Position numbers and translations under genes: made by a program
In this document: in pieces, positions 29,937-38,334 of the stretch
How positions within the stretch are numbered: the first letter of the stretch is position 1
How the letters are laid out: the number at the start of each line of letters is the position of its first letter
NCBI GenBank assembly: GCA_029100885.1
Contig: JAQXPY010000172.1
Location: 1 to 38,959, forward strand
Reading direction: 5' to 3'
Source of the DNA: Clostridiales bacterium
GTDB taxonomy: Bacteria; Bacillota; Clostridia; Lachnospirales; Lachnospiraceae
DNA: 38,959 bases
The notes under the pieces: model-generated
What the model saw: only the letters and a program-made list of their open reading frames with translations
What the model was told of the DNA's origin: nothing
Databases searched by the model: none

Positions 29937-30934
29937 GCAGGGTATGTATATTGGGAGCAGGAAGCTGGGGAATGGCGCTGGCGAAGATGCTGGCCGAGAC
30001 AGGACATGATACGGTGGTCTGGACCTTTCATTCCGAAAAGCTTGACGAATATAAGAAAACAAAAAGATACCCGAAGCTGGACTGCGGCCTGCCGGATAAT
30101 ATCGGTTACGAAAAGACTCTGAGTTTTGCATGTGCAGGCAGAGATATAATAGTGACTGCTGTTCCGTCGGTGAACGTGAGAGCTGTTATGCGGCAGGCGG
30201 CTCAGTTTATTCCGGGCAATCAGATAGTTGTAAATGTCTCTAAAGGAATCGAAAGCGAGACTATGATGACTCTGACCGATGTGATAGAGGATGAGATGCA
30301 CAGTGTGGGAAAATCGGTCAGAACGGTTGCGTTAAGCGGGCCTACCCATGCGGAGGAGCTGGTGAAGAATCTCCCGAGCACGATCGTGTCCGCCTCCTCG
30401 GATGCTGAAGCGGCAAAGCTGGTTCAGGATATTTTTATGAATGATAACCTGCGGGTATATACAAATGATGATATGCTCGGTGTAGAGCTCTGCGGTGCAA
30501 TGAAAAACATCATTGCGATAGCCTCCGGGATCTGTATAGGAGTCGGCTTCGGTGATAACTCAAAAGCAGCCCTGATCACCAGAGGACTTGCGGAGATGAC
30601 GAGGCTGGGACTCGCCATGGGCTGCAAAGCCGAGACCTTTGCGGGACTTGCCGGAATGGGTGACCTGATAGTTACGGCAACCAGCCGTCATTCAAGGAAT
30701 TTTCAGGCAGGATACCTTCTGGGACAGGGAATGACGGCAGAGGAGGCAAAGGAAAAGATCGGTATGGTCGTTGAGGGGATCAACGCCCTTCCGGCTGTAC
30801 TTGAATTGTCTGAGAAGTACGGAGTCGAGCTGCCTATATGTCTGGCAGTGGACAGCATAGTGAACTGCGGCTGCGAGGTCCCTGAAACAGTCAGGCAGCT
30901 TATGCAGAGAGACAGAAAGAGCGAGGGTGTCTGA
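29933..30934 (+). CDS. gpsA: NAD(P)-dependent glycerol-3-phosphate dehydrogenase
   Basis: GpsA reduces dihydroxyacetone phosphate to sn-glycerol-3-phosphate, the backbone for membrane phospholipids. The NAD(P)-binding motif GAGSWGMALAKML opens the protein. The catalytic lysine lies in ELCGAMKNIIAIASG near 192, and GLAGMGDLIVT near 241 is the substrate-site signature. The 333-residue length is standard. It overlaps the editing-protein gene (ATGA) and is followed after 6 bp by the GTPase–nuclease gene, so all are probably co-transcribed. Confidence 0.95.
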   Translation: MSRVCILGAGSWGMALAKMLAETGHDTVVWTFHSEKLDEYKKTKRYPKLDCGLPDNIGYEKTLSFACAGRDIIVTAVPSVNVRAVMRQAAQFIPGNQIVVNVSKGIESETMMTLTDVIEDEMHSVGKSVRTVALSGPTHAEELVKNLPSTIVSASSDAEAAKLVQDIFMNDNLRVYTNDDMLGVELCGAMKNIIAIASGICIGVGFGDNSKAALITRGLAEMTRLGLAMGCKAETFAGLAGMGDLIVTATSRHSRNFQAGYLLGQGMTAEEAKEKIGMVVEGINALPAVLELSEKYGVELPICLAVDSIVNCGCEVPETVRQLMQRDRKSEGV

Positions 30935-30940
30935 ATACAG

Positions 30941-33757
30941 ATGATAAAAAGCAGACATTACTGCTTTGCGATAACCGCCCATGTGGATGCCGGCAAAACG
31001 ACCTTATCGGAAAGCATATTATACAATACAGGTGTGATCAGAAAGGCAGGAAGAGTCGACCACGGAACGAGCTATTTCGATTCTGAAAAGGAAGAGCGTG
31101 AGAGGGGGATTACGATATTCTCCAAACAGGCTCTGTTTCAACTCGGGGAAAAGGATTTTACGCTGATAGATACTCCGGGACACACGGATTTTTCGGCTGA
31201 AACAGAAAGAACTCTCTCAGTTATTGATTTTGCGGTTATGATCATAAGCGCACCCGATGGTATTCACGGGCATGATCTGACACTCTGGAGACTGCTGGAG
31301 AGCTACAGTGTACCTGTATTCGTGTTTGTCAATAAGATGGATCAGCCGGGAACGGATACGGCTGAGGTTATGAGAAAGCTCAGGGAAAGGCTGGGAAGCG
31401 GATTTGTGGATCTTACTCCGGCTGTCAGATATCCGTCGTCCGTATCGGAGACAGAGCTCACGGAAATGTATGAGCAGATCGCTGTACTGGAGGATGAGCT
31501 GACCGAAAGCTTTCTCGAAACAGGTACTCTGAAGAAGGAGGATATCGGAAGGCTGATAGGCGAAAGGAAACTCTTTCCGTGCTGCTTCGGCTCTGCATTG
31601 AAAAACGAAGGTGTGACAGAGCTTTTGAGACTGATATCCGAATATATATGGGAAAATGAATATCCTGAGGAGTTCGGCGCAAGGATCTACAAGATCTCAA
31701 GAGATAAAAAAGGCAGCAGGCTTTCTCATATCAGACTGACGGGCGGGAGCCTGAGAACGAAGGAGTCTGTTTCAATAAGAAACCGTACGGGAGAGTATAC
31801 GGGAGACAGAAAGGTCAACAGAATACTTGCCTTTTCCGGCAGCGGATTTAAGCAGACAGAATCGGCGGAAGCGGGGATGACAGTCATACTGGACGGTATC
31901 GACAATACCGAGGCCGGAGGAACGATGGGAGCGGAGCCTGCAGGAGGAGAGAGGCTTATGGTCCCTCTGTTTTCCTCTGATGTGACATGCAGGGAGGATA
32001 TAGATCCTCATACGCTTTACACCAGACTTAAGGAGCTGGAGGAGGAAATACCCGAAATAAGCGTTGAGTACGATGACCGTACAAATGTTTCGCGCATCAG
32101 GCTGATGGGTGACATCCAGACCGAGATAATATCTTCGCTGGCAGCTGAAAAATACGGACTGAGACTGTCTTTTTCCGATGCGGCAGTAGTCTATAAGGAG
32201 ACTCTGACCGCTCCGGTGATAGCAGCAGGACATTTTGAACCGCTCAGACATTATGCGGAGGTGCATCTGCTGATAGAGCCGGGGGAGAGAAACAGCGGTA
32301 TAGAAATAACAACGGGAATGAACGAGGACGTGCTGCCGAGACATTTTCAGCGTCTGATACTTACCAACATCGGCGAAAAAAAGCATCGCGGAGTTCTGAC
32401 CGGGAGCGAGCTGACAGATGTGAGGATCACGCTTATCAACGGAAAGGCTCATGACAAGCATACAGAGGGCGGAGATTTCAGAGAGGCAGTATACAGAGCG
32501 ATCAGAAGCGGGCTTATGAAGGCAGCTGACCGCGGAGAAGTCATGCTGCTAGAGCCCTACTACAGCTTTGAGATAAGGGTGCCGGAAGCAAATACGGGAC
32601 GGGCGATGAATGATCTGGCTGTAAAGGCAGAGAGCTTCACCGGACCGGAGATATCCGGCGGAATGTCTGTATTTACAGGAAAAGCGGCTGTGTCCTCAAT
32701 GGGCGGATATGCCCAGGAGCTTATGGCATACACCGGTGGATTCGGAGAAATGAATGCGGAGTTCTGCGGCTATGGTCCGTGCATTCATCCGGAGGAGGCG
32801 CTTGAAGGATCCGGATACGATCCGGAGGCAGACATTGAAAATCCATCCGGGTCTGTATTCTGTACACACGGGGCAGGTTACTATGTCCCATGGAATGAGG
32901 CGGACGGGTATATGCATCTGAGTGTGGCGGAGGAGGAAGAAAGGCTTCAAAGAGCTCTCAATATAAATGAAACGGAGGGAGCCGCAAACACTCAAAAATC
33001 GAAAAATATTTCTTCTGTGGCAGAAAAATTCCTATATACAGCAAAAACATCATATCAGGATACAAATAATACAGAGTATCTGCGCAGGAAAAGCAGGGAA
33101 AACTCTGCTTCTGACAAGCAGGATTATCTGGGAGCGGGGCTCAGACAGGACAGGGAGCTGGAGGAGATATTCTTAAGAAATCTCGGAGGCAATAAAGGAA
33201 AGAATACATCGGCAGAAAACGGATGGTCCAGAGAGCGCCGCGGAAGAAGCGTTCAGCCTGTGACAGAGCATGTAGAGATACGGAGCCCGAAGAAGCAGTA
33301 CCTGCTGGTGGATGGATATAATATTATATTTGCCTGGCCGGAGCTTAAGGCTCTTGCGGCCGGAAATCTGGACGCTGCAAGAAATAAGCTGATGGACATA
33401 CTGGCAAACTATCAGGGCTTTCGCGGAATGACGCTGATACTCGTGTTCGATGCGTACAGAGTCAGAGGCGGCAGGGGATCGATCGAAAAATACCACAATA
33501 TACATGTTGTATACACAAAAGAAGCCCAGACAGCCGATGCCTATATCGAGAAGACGGTTCATGAGATAGGAAGAAATGAAAGAGTGACTGTTGCGACCTC
33601 AGACGGGCTGGAGCAGACGATAGTTTTCGGTGAGGGTGCGGTCAGAATGTCTGCCGGAGAGCTATATGAGGCGGTAAAACAGACCGAGGAGGAAATAAGA
33701 AGCGGTCATCTCGGGAAAAGCTTTAAGATCGAGAACAGGATAATGCCCTTAGGGTGA
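30941..33757 (+). CDS. EF-G/TetM-like ribosomal GTPase fused to a YacP/Rae1-like NYN endonuclease
   Basis: The first ~660 of 938 residues are an EF-G/TetM-type translational GTPase: AHVDAGKT (13-20), RGIT (55-58), DTPGH (77-81), NKMD (131-134), then domains II-V, with LLEPYYSFEIR close to the TetM C-terminal domain. The domain IV tip reads AHDKHTEGGDF (503-513); it keeps the His-Asp of EF-G and lacks the proline-containing loop by which TetM displaces tetracycline. A charged linker (about 675-783) holds the patch DRELEEIFLRN near 737. An NYN domain follows (784 to about 925) with acidic residues Asp791 (VDGYN), Asp837 (VFDAY), Asp866 (TADAY) and Asp888 (TSDGL). B. subtilis Rae1/YacP, its closest relative I know, cuts mRNA in the ribosomal A site. 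I infer a ribosome-targeted nuclease, not a resistance protein. Confidence 0.87.
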   Translation: MIKSRHYCFAITAHVDAGKTTLSESILYNTGVIRKAGRVDHGTSYFDSEKEERERGITIFSKQALFQLGEKDFTLIDTPGHTDFSAETERTLSVIDFAVMIISAPDGIHGHDLTLWRLLESYSVPVFVFVNKMDQPGTDTAEVMRKLRERLGSGFVDLTPAVRYPSSVSETELTEMYEQIAVLEDELTESFLETGTLKKEDIGRLIGERKLFPCCFGSALKNEGVTELLRLISEYIWENEYPEEFGARIYKISRDKKGSRLSHIRLTGGSLRTKESVSIRNRTGEYTGDRKVNRILAFSGSGFKQTESAEAGMTVILDGIDNTEAGGTMGAEPAGGERLMVPLFSSDVTCREDIDPHTLYTRLKELEEEIPEISVEYDDRTNVSRIRLMGDIQTEIISSLAAEKYGLRLSFSDAAVVYKETLTAPVIAAGHFEPLRHYAEVHLLIEPGERNSGIEITTGMNEDVLPRHFQRLILTNIGEKKHRGVLTGSELTDVRITLINGKAHDKHTEGGDFREAVYRAIRSGLMKAADRGEVMLLEPYYSFEIRVPEANTGRAMNDLAVKAESFTGPEISGGMSVFTGKAAVSSMGGYAQELMAYTGGFGEMNAEFCGYGPCIHPEEALEGSGYDPEADIENPSGSVFCTHGAGYYVPWNEADGYMHLSVAEEEERLQRALNINETEGAANTQKSKNISSVAEKFLYTAKTSYQDTNNTEYLRRKSRENSASDKQDYLGAGLRQDRELEEIFLRNLGGNKGKNTSAENGWSRERRGRSVQPVTEHVEIRSPKKQYLLVDGYNIIFAWPELKALAAGNLDAARNKLMDILANYQGFRGMTLILVFDAYRVRGGRGSIEKYHNIHVVYTKEAQTADAYIEKTVHEIGRNERVTVATSDGLEQTIVFGEGAVRMSAGELYEAVKQTEEEIRSGHLGKSFKIENRIMPLG

Positions 33758-33842
33758 AGCGCTGCGATCATTTTAATTTGAGTTCATGAGCATTTTCCGT
33801 GTCTATTTTTATGAAGCAGCTCTGTTTTAAGAAATCAATGTA

Positions 33843-33851
33843 TGCTATACT
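33843..33851 (+). promoter_or_regulatory. Extended -10 promoter of pyrH
   Basis: TG followed by one base and TATACT (33846-33851) forms an extended -10, 48 bp before the pyrH ATG. No good -35 is visible. It would separate pyrH–frr from the upstream operon. Confidence 0.5.
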
Positions 33852-33898
33852 GTCTTCAAATGTAATCAACAATACTGAAAATATTGAGGAATTATCTT

Positions 33899-34606
33899 AT
33901 GGAAAAGTTTAAAAGAGTCATGCTTAAGCTTTCGGGAGAGGCTTTGGCAGGAGATAAGCATACGGGCTTTGACCTTGAGACTGTCAGAACCGTGGCAAAG
34001 GAGGTCAGGCAGGCTTATGATGAAGGCGTTGAGATAGCTGTAGTTATAGGCGGCGGAAATTTCTGGAGAGGAAGAACCGGAAACGAGATCGACAGGGTAA
34101 AGTCAGATCAGATAGGTATGCTGGCGACTGTGATGAATGCCCTGTATGTTTCTGAGGTGTTCAGAGCCGAAGGAATGAAGACTGCGGTTTTCGGTGCCTT
34201 TGAGATCCCGGGGCTTATGCCGATATTTGACAAGGACGAGGCTATGCAGGCTCTTGCAGACAGGAAGGTCACATTTTTCGCAGCCGGCACCGGACATCCG
34301 TATTTCAGCACAGACAGCGGAACAGCATTGAGAGCCATAGAGATCGAGGCGGATATCATTCTGTTGGCCAAGGCTGTTGACGGAATATATGATTCGGATC
34401 CGAAGAAAAATCCTAAGGCAAAACGATTTGACCGCATCTCCATAAGCGAGGTAGTCGAGCGTCAGCTTCAGGCCATCGATCTCACGGCATCGGTTCTCTG
34501 CAAGGAGAACAATATGCCTCTCGGAGTCTTTTCACTCAATGAGCCTGGAAATATTGCAGATGCGCTCAGAGGCAAGATCGACGGAACCATTGTGACTGCA
34601 GAGTGA
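33899..34606 (+). CDS. pyrH: UMP kinase
   Basis: PyrH phosphorylates UMP to UDP for RNA, DNA and envelope sugar synthesis; the bacterial enzyme is a hexamer of the amino-acid-kinase fold. KFKRVMLKLSGEALAG at the start, VIGGGNFWRGRTG near 49 and AAGTGHPYFSTDSGTALRA near 130 are its signatures. I used the ATG at 33899, eight bases after GAGGA; the TTG at 33884 lies on that ribosome site. The length is 235 residues. rpsB and tsf, which often precede pyrH, are not here. Confidence 0.96.
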   Translation: MEKFKRVMLKLSGEALAGDKHTGFDLETVRTVAKEVRQAYDEGVEIAVVIGGGNFWRGRTGNEIDRVKSDQIGMLATVMNALYVSEVFRAEGMKTAVFGAFEIPGLMPIFDKDEAMQALADRKVTFFAAGTGHPYFSTDSGTALRAIEIEADIILLAKAVDGIYDSDPKKNPKAKRFDRISISEVVERQLQAIDLTASVLCKENNMPLGVFSLNEPGNIADALRGKIDGTIVTAE

Positions 34607-34682
34607 TGCGGCGTGGTACCGGAGGATATTCATATCAGATCATCAGCCGATCAGGCCGGCTTAACATGCCTGAGGCGGGGGA

Positions 34683-34706
34683 ACACCGGGCACTGCTGCC
34701 GGGTGT
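34683..34706 (+). other. Hairpin in the pyrH–frr gap
   Basis: ACACCGGGC pairs with GCCGGGTGT (one G·G mismatch) across a 6-base loop. No T-tract follows, so it is probably an RNA-processing or stability structure within a shared pyrH–frr transcript, or has no function. Confidence 0.35.
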
Positions 34707-34737
34707 CATCAAACAGTAAGATTAGGAGAATACTATC

Positions 34738-35292
34738 ATGATGGAAGAACTTAAGATTTACCAGGAAAAGATGCAGAAGACTATCGACAATCTTCAGGAA
34801 AACTTTCAGAGCATCCGCGCGGGACGTGCAAATCCTCATGTTCTTGATAAGATCAAGGTCGATTATTACGGCACCATGACACCACTTCAGCAGGTAGGAA
34901 ATATTTCGGTTCCTGAGGCAAGGATCATTGTTATTCAGCCATGGGAAAGAAGCATGATCAAAGAGATAGAAAAGGCAATCAACATGTCCGATCTGGGAAT
35001 CAATCCTACTAACGACGGTCAGTGCATCAGACTGGTATTCCCTGAGCTGAACGAGGAAAGGCGTAAGGATCTGGCAAAGCAGATCAAGAAATACGGAGAA
35101 GAGTCAAAGGTAGCGGTAAGAAATATCAGACGTGATGCCAATGACAGGATCAAGAAGCTTGAGAAGGACGGAGAGTATACCGAGGATGATTCCAAGCAGG
35201 CGGATAAGGAGATCCAGAAGTGTACTGACGATTTCATCAAGAAGATCGATTCGATGGTAGACATAAAGACAAAGGATATTATGACTGTTTAA
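34738..35292 (+). CDS. frr: Ribosome recycling factor
   Basis: RRF acts with EF-G to split post-termination ribosomes. The 184-residue, mostly helical protein begins with the typical KMQKTIDNLQENFQSIRAGRA pattern and contains LDKIKVDYYGTMTPLQQVGN. The C-terminal arm has RRDANDRIKKLEKDGE. AGGAGA precedes the ATG by eight bases; a second ATG follows at once. Its presence matters here because the fused GTPase at 30941 could in principle act on the same ribosomal states. Confidence 0.96.
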   Translation: MMEELKIYQEKMQKTIDNLQENFQSIRAGRANPHVLDKIKVDYYGTMTPLQQVGNISVPEARIIVIQPWERSMIKEIEKAINMSDLGINPTNDGQCIRLVFPELNEERRKDLAKQIKKYGEESKVAVRNIRRDANDRIKKLEKDGEYTEDDSKQADKEIQKCTDDFIKKIDSMVDIKTKDIMTV

Positions 35293-35342
35293 TACAGATG
35301 CTTATCTTAATCAGGGATAATCTGAACAATGCTGCTGATCTG

Positions 35343-35374
35343 AGGCGTAAAAATACGCAGGCATATTTACGCCT
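35343..35374 (+). terminator. Possible weak terminator after frr
   Basis: AGGCGTAAA (35343-35351) pairs with TTTACGCCT (35366-35374) around a 14-base loop, 50 bp after the frr stop. It has no proper T-tract, only TATATC, so termination is uncertain. Confidence 0.4.
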
Positions 35375-35426
35375 TATATCATGAAAAGCGCCGAATATCC
35401 CCTAATATTAAAGAACCGGACAGAGT

Positions 35427-35496
35427 GGGTCACAGACCTTGAAACCCGCGAATGAGGCGCGATTTGCTTTGATGCGGGAAGACGGGTCTGTGACCC
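35427..35496. repeat. Long nested inverted repeat between frr and uppS
   Basis: GGGTCACAGACC (35427-35438) pairs perfectly with GGTCTGTGACCC (35485-35496). Inside, CCCGC (35445-35449) pairs with GCGGG (35474-35478), and inside that GCGAAT with ATTTGC. The nested 70-bp structure is followed by T-rich sequence (GTGTTTATTTTTC). It may be a large terminator or a small palindromic mobile element. A TATAAT at 35561-35566, without a good -35, may start uppS. Nothing else is seen in this 316-bp gap. Confidence 0.7.
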
Positions 35497-35608
35497 GAGT
35501 GTTTATTTTTCTTTAATACTATTTTTTATTTATTTCAGTGAATTCGGAAGCATTATTTTGTATAATGACCTGATGCAAAACAATAATATGGAAATACAGG
35601 AAAAAAAG

Positions 35609-36352
35609 ATGGATGAAATGAATATTCCGGCTTCAGTGGCAATAATCATGGACGGCAACGGAAGATGGGCGAAAAAACGCGGACTTCCCCGCTCCTTCGG
35701 TCACAAGGAGGGCTGCAAGGCACTGGAGGCATTGATTCCGGAGGCAGGAAGGATCGGCATAAAGTATCTTACGGTATATGCCTTTTCCACCGAGAACTGG
35801 AAGAGGTCCCAGGAAGAGGTATCAGCACTGATGGATCTGTTCAGATACTATGCCGGAAGACTTCTCAAAAAAGCCGAGGAAAATAATGTAAGAATAACCT
35901 TTATCGGAGACCGCACGAGATTCCCGGAGGATATCGTAGCTTCTATAGAAAAGCTTGAGACAAAGACATCCGGAAATACAGGCCTGAGATTTGTTGTGGC
36001 TGCCAATTACGGCGGCAGGGACGAGATCAGACGTGCCGCCGTAAGGTTTGCCGAGGCGTATGCCGCAGGAAACATACCTGAGGAGTGCATTTCGGACGGA
36101 ACCGGAAGATTTCCGGAGGGTGAGCTGACGGAGGCCGGCTTTGCTTCTTTTCTGGATACTGCGGGCATACCTGACCCGGATCTGATCATTAGGACCTCCG
36201 GTGAGCTCAGACTCAGCAATTTCCTTACATGGCAGTCAGCATATTCAGAGATCGTGATCACTGACAGATTGTGGCCGGATTTCAATGCCGAAGAGCTGCT
36301 TAGATGTATTGAGGAGTATAACGGAAGAAACAGACGTTTCGGAGGAGTATAA
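35609..36352 (+). CDS. uppS: Undecaprenyl diphosphate synthase
   Basis: UppS extends farnesyl diphosphate with cis isoprene units to C55, the carrier lipid for peptidoglycan. It is a cis-prenyltransferase: IIMDGNGRWAKKRGLPR at about 12-28 with the metal-binding Asp15, AFSTENW near 70, and IRTSGELRLSNFL with WQSAYSE near the C-terminus. I chose the ATG at 35609, preceded by ACAGGA; earlier in-frame codons to 35558 lack a ribosome site and lie near the presumed promoter. The length is then 247 residues. It links IspA output to the cell wall. Confidence 0.94.
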   Translation: MDEMNIPASVAIIMDGNGRWAKKRGLPRSFGHKEGCKALEALIPEAGRIGIKYLTVYAFSTENWKRSQEEVSALMDLFRYYAGRLLKKAEENNVRITFIGDRTRFPEDIVASIEKLETKTSGNTGLRFVVAANYGGRDEIRRAAVRFAEAYAAGNIPEECISDGTGRFPEGELTEAGFASFLDTAGIPDPDLIIRTSGELRLSNFLTWQSAYSEIVITDRLWPDFNAEELLRCIEEYNGRNRRFGGV

Positions 36353-37162
36353 TTGTTCTGGAAAAGACTTGCCAGCGGCATTGTGCTGCTGATAGCGGCC
36401 ATCCTTTTGTTTTTTAAGGGCGGTCTTCCTTTGCTTGCGGTGTGCTGTGTTTTGTCGATAATCGGTCAGAATGAGCTGTACAAGGCACTCGGCATTGATC
36501 ATGAAGCATTGTCGGGAATAGGCTATACTATGACAGTCATATATTATCTTCTTGTCATGTTTGAGGGCAGGGCATATATGACTGCGATGATAGTCGCATC
36601 TCTGCTGCTGTTTATGACAGCATATGTGGTGACATTTCCCGAATATAAAACTGAAGAGGTGACGGCGGCGTTTTTCGGTGTCTGCTATGTCTCCGTGCTG
36701 ATGAGCTATGTATATCTGACGAGAGCACATTCGGACGGGGTGTATTTTGTATGGCTTATACTCTTAAGCGCTTGGGGCAACGATACATTGGCCTACTGCA
36801 CAGGCATGCTGCTCGGGAAGCACAGGATGGCTCCTGAGCTGAGCCCGAAAAAAAGCTGGGAGGGCGCAGTCGGAGGCATACTCGGAGCTGCTTTTCTCGG
36901 ATTCATCTATGGCATGTTGTTCAGAAACCGGATGGATACGGGAATGCCGCAGATCGTGTGCAGTCTTGCCTGCGGAGCGGGAGCTGTGATATCTACGATC
37001 GGAGACCTTGCGGCATCGGCAATAAAGAGAAATCACGGCATCAAGGATTACGGCAGACTGATTCCGGGTCACGGAGGCATTCTTGACAGATTTGACTCCA
37101 TGCTCTTTGCTGCTCCTGCCATCTACTATTCAATAGAGCTTGTACAGAGGTTTATCAGATGA
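36353..37162 (+). CDS. cdsA: Phosphatidate cytidylyltransferase (CDP-diglyceride synthase)
   Basis: CdsA makes CDP-diacylglycerol from phosphatidic acid and CTP, the branch point to membrane phospholipids. The 269-residue protein has about seven to eight membrane helices, and near the end the family signature IKRNHGIKDYGRLIPGHGG followed by ILDRFDSM. It begins with TTG directly after the uppS stop, five bases after GGAGGAG. It overlaps dxr by 4 bp. The order uppS–cdsA–dxr–rseP is conserved in Firmicutes. Confidence 0.94.
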   Translation: MFWKRLASGIVLLIAAILLFFKGGLPLLAVCCVLSIIGQNELYKALGIDHEALSGIGYTMTVIYYLLVMFEGRAYMTAMIVASLLLFMTAYVVTFPEYKTEEVTAAFFGVCYVSVLMSYVYLTRAHSDGVYFVWLILLSAWGNDTLAYCTGMLLGKHRMAPELSPKKSWEGAVGGILGAAFLGFIYGMLFRNRMDTGMPQIVCSLACGAGAVISTIGDLAASAIKRNHGIKDYGRLIPGHGGILDRFDSMLFAAPAIYYSIELVQRFIR

Positions 37163-38334
37163 GATTATCTGTTTTGGGAAGCACCGGCTCCATCGGCAGA
37201 CAGACGCTGGAGCTGGCACGCTGCTTCGATGATATGAGCATCGGAGCTCTTGCGGCATTTGGAAATATTGATCTTATTGAAGAGCAGATCCACGAGTTTG
37301 ATCCGGAGATCTGCTGTATTTATAATGAAGAAAAGGCAAAAGAACTGAAGGAGAGACTCGGCCATAGCTGTAAGACACGTATTGTCAGCGGCATGGAGGG
37401 TCTCATAGAGTGTGCAGTCTGCGAGGCTGTCGATACCGTACTGATCAGTGTGGTGGGAATGATAGGTATCAGACCTACCATTGAAGCGATAAAGGCAGGA
37501 AAAAACATAGCACAGGCAAATAAGGAGCCTATCGTATGTGCAGGGCATATCATCATGCCATTGGCAGAAAAAATGGGTGTCAGACTGATTCCTGTGGATT
37601 CGGAGCACAGTGCCATATATCAGTGCCTTAGGGGAGAGAAGGGAAACCGGGCAGAAAAGCTCTGGCTTACTGCCTCGGGAGGTCCCTTCAGAGGACGGAA
37701 GAGAGAAGAGCTTAAGGGAATAACACCGGCAGATGCACTGAAGCATCCAAGCTGGAATATGGGAGCCAAGATCACCATTGACTCCTCGACACTTGTGAAC
37801 AAGGGACTTGAGGTTATAGAGGCTCACTATCTGTTCGGAGTTCCTGCCGATGATATCATCGTTGCGGTTCAGCCGGGCTCGGTGGTGCACAGCATGGTGC
37901 AGTTTGAGGACGGAGCGATCAAGGCTCAGCTGGGGTCACCTGATATGAAGGTACCGATTGCCTATGCTCTCCATAATGAACGAAGAATGGCCTATGAGGG
38001 AAGAAAGACCCTCGGATTTGCCGAATTGGCAGATATAAGGTTTGAAGCGCCGGATATGGATACCTTCAAGGGACTGCGTCTGGGTATAGAAGCATGCAGG
38101 AGAGAGGGGACGCTGACCACAGTTTACAATGCCGCCAATGAGGAATGTGTTGCAGCCTTTTTATCGGGAAGGATAGGGTATCTGGATATAGCCGACGGAA
38201 TAGAGGCTGCTATGAAGGCTCACAGGGTGACAGATGATCCCGATCTTGATAAGATCTTTGAGGCTGAACGGGAGGCTCGCAGCTTCATCAGGGGATTATA
38301 CAATCTGGACGAAGACAGGGGAAGCCGATGCTGA
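37159..38334 (+). CDS. dxr: 1-deoxy-D-xylulose-5-phosphate reductoisomerase
   Basis: Dxr converts DXP to 2-C-methylerythritol 4-phosphate, the first committed step of the MEP pathway, and is the target of fosmidomycin. The NADPH motif LGSTGSIGRQTLE opens the protein. ANKEPIVCAG near 114-123, PVDSEHSAIYQ near 145 and the SGGPFRGRKREEL loop near 174 are substrate and metal site motifs. MGAKITIDSSTLVNKGLEVIE is intact (about 198-218). The length is 391 residues. The enzyme supplies IspF and then IspA/UppS; dxs is not in the window. Confidence 0.96.
   Translation: MRLSVLGSTGSIGRQTLELARCFDDMSIGALAAFGNIDLIEEQIHEFDPEICCIYNEEKAKELKERLGHSCKTRIVSGMEGLIECAVCEAVDTVLISVVGMIGIRPTIEAIKAGKNIAQANKEPIVCAGHIIMPLAEKMGVRLIPVDSEHSAIYQCLRGEKGNRAEKLWLTASGGPFRGRKREELKGITPADALKHPSWNMGAKITIDSSTLVNKGLEVIEAHYLFGVPADDIIVAVQPGSVVHSMVQFEDGAIKAQLGSPDMKVPIAYALHNERRMAYEGRKTLGFAELADIRFEAPDMDTFKGLRLGIEACRREGTLTTVYNAANEECVAAFLSGRIGYLDIADGIEAAMKAHRVTDDPDLDKIFEAEREARSFIRGLYNLDEDRGSRC

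Noticed and set aside
30941-33757. Tetracycline-resistance ribosomal protection gene
   Set aside because: The GTPase part is TetM-like, but the domain IV tip resembles EF-G, lacks the TetM proline loop, and the protein carries a nuclease. Chromosomal operon context with gpsA also argues against an acquired resistance gene.
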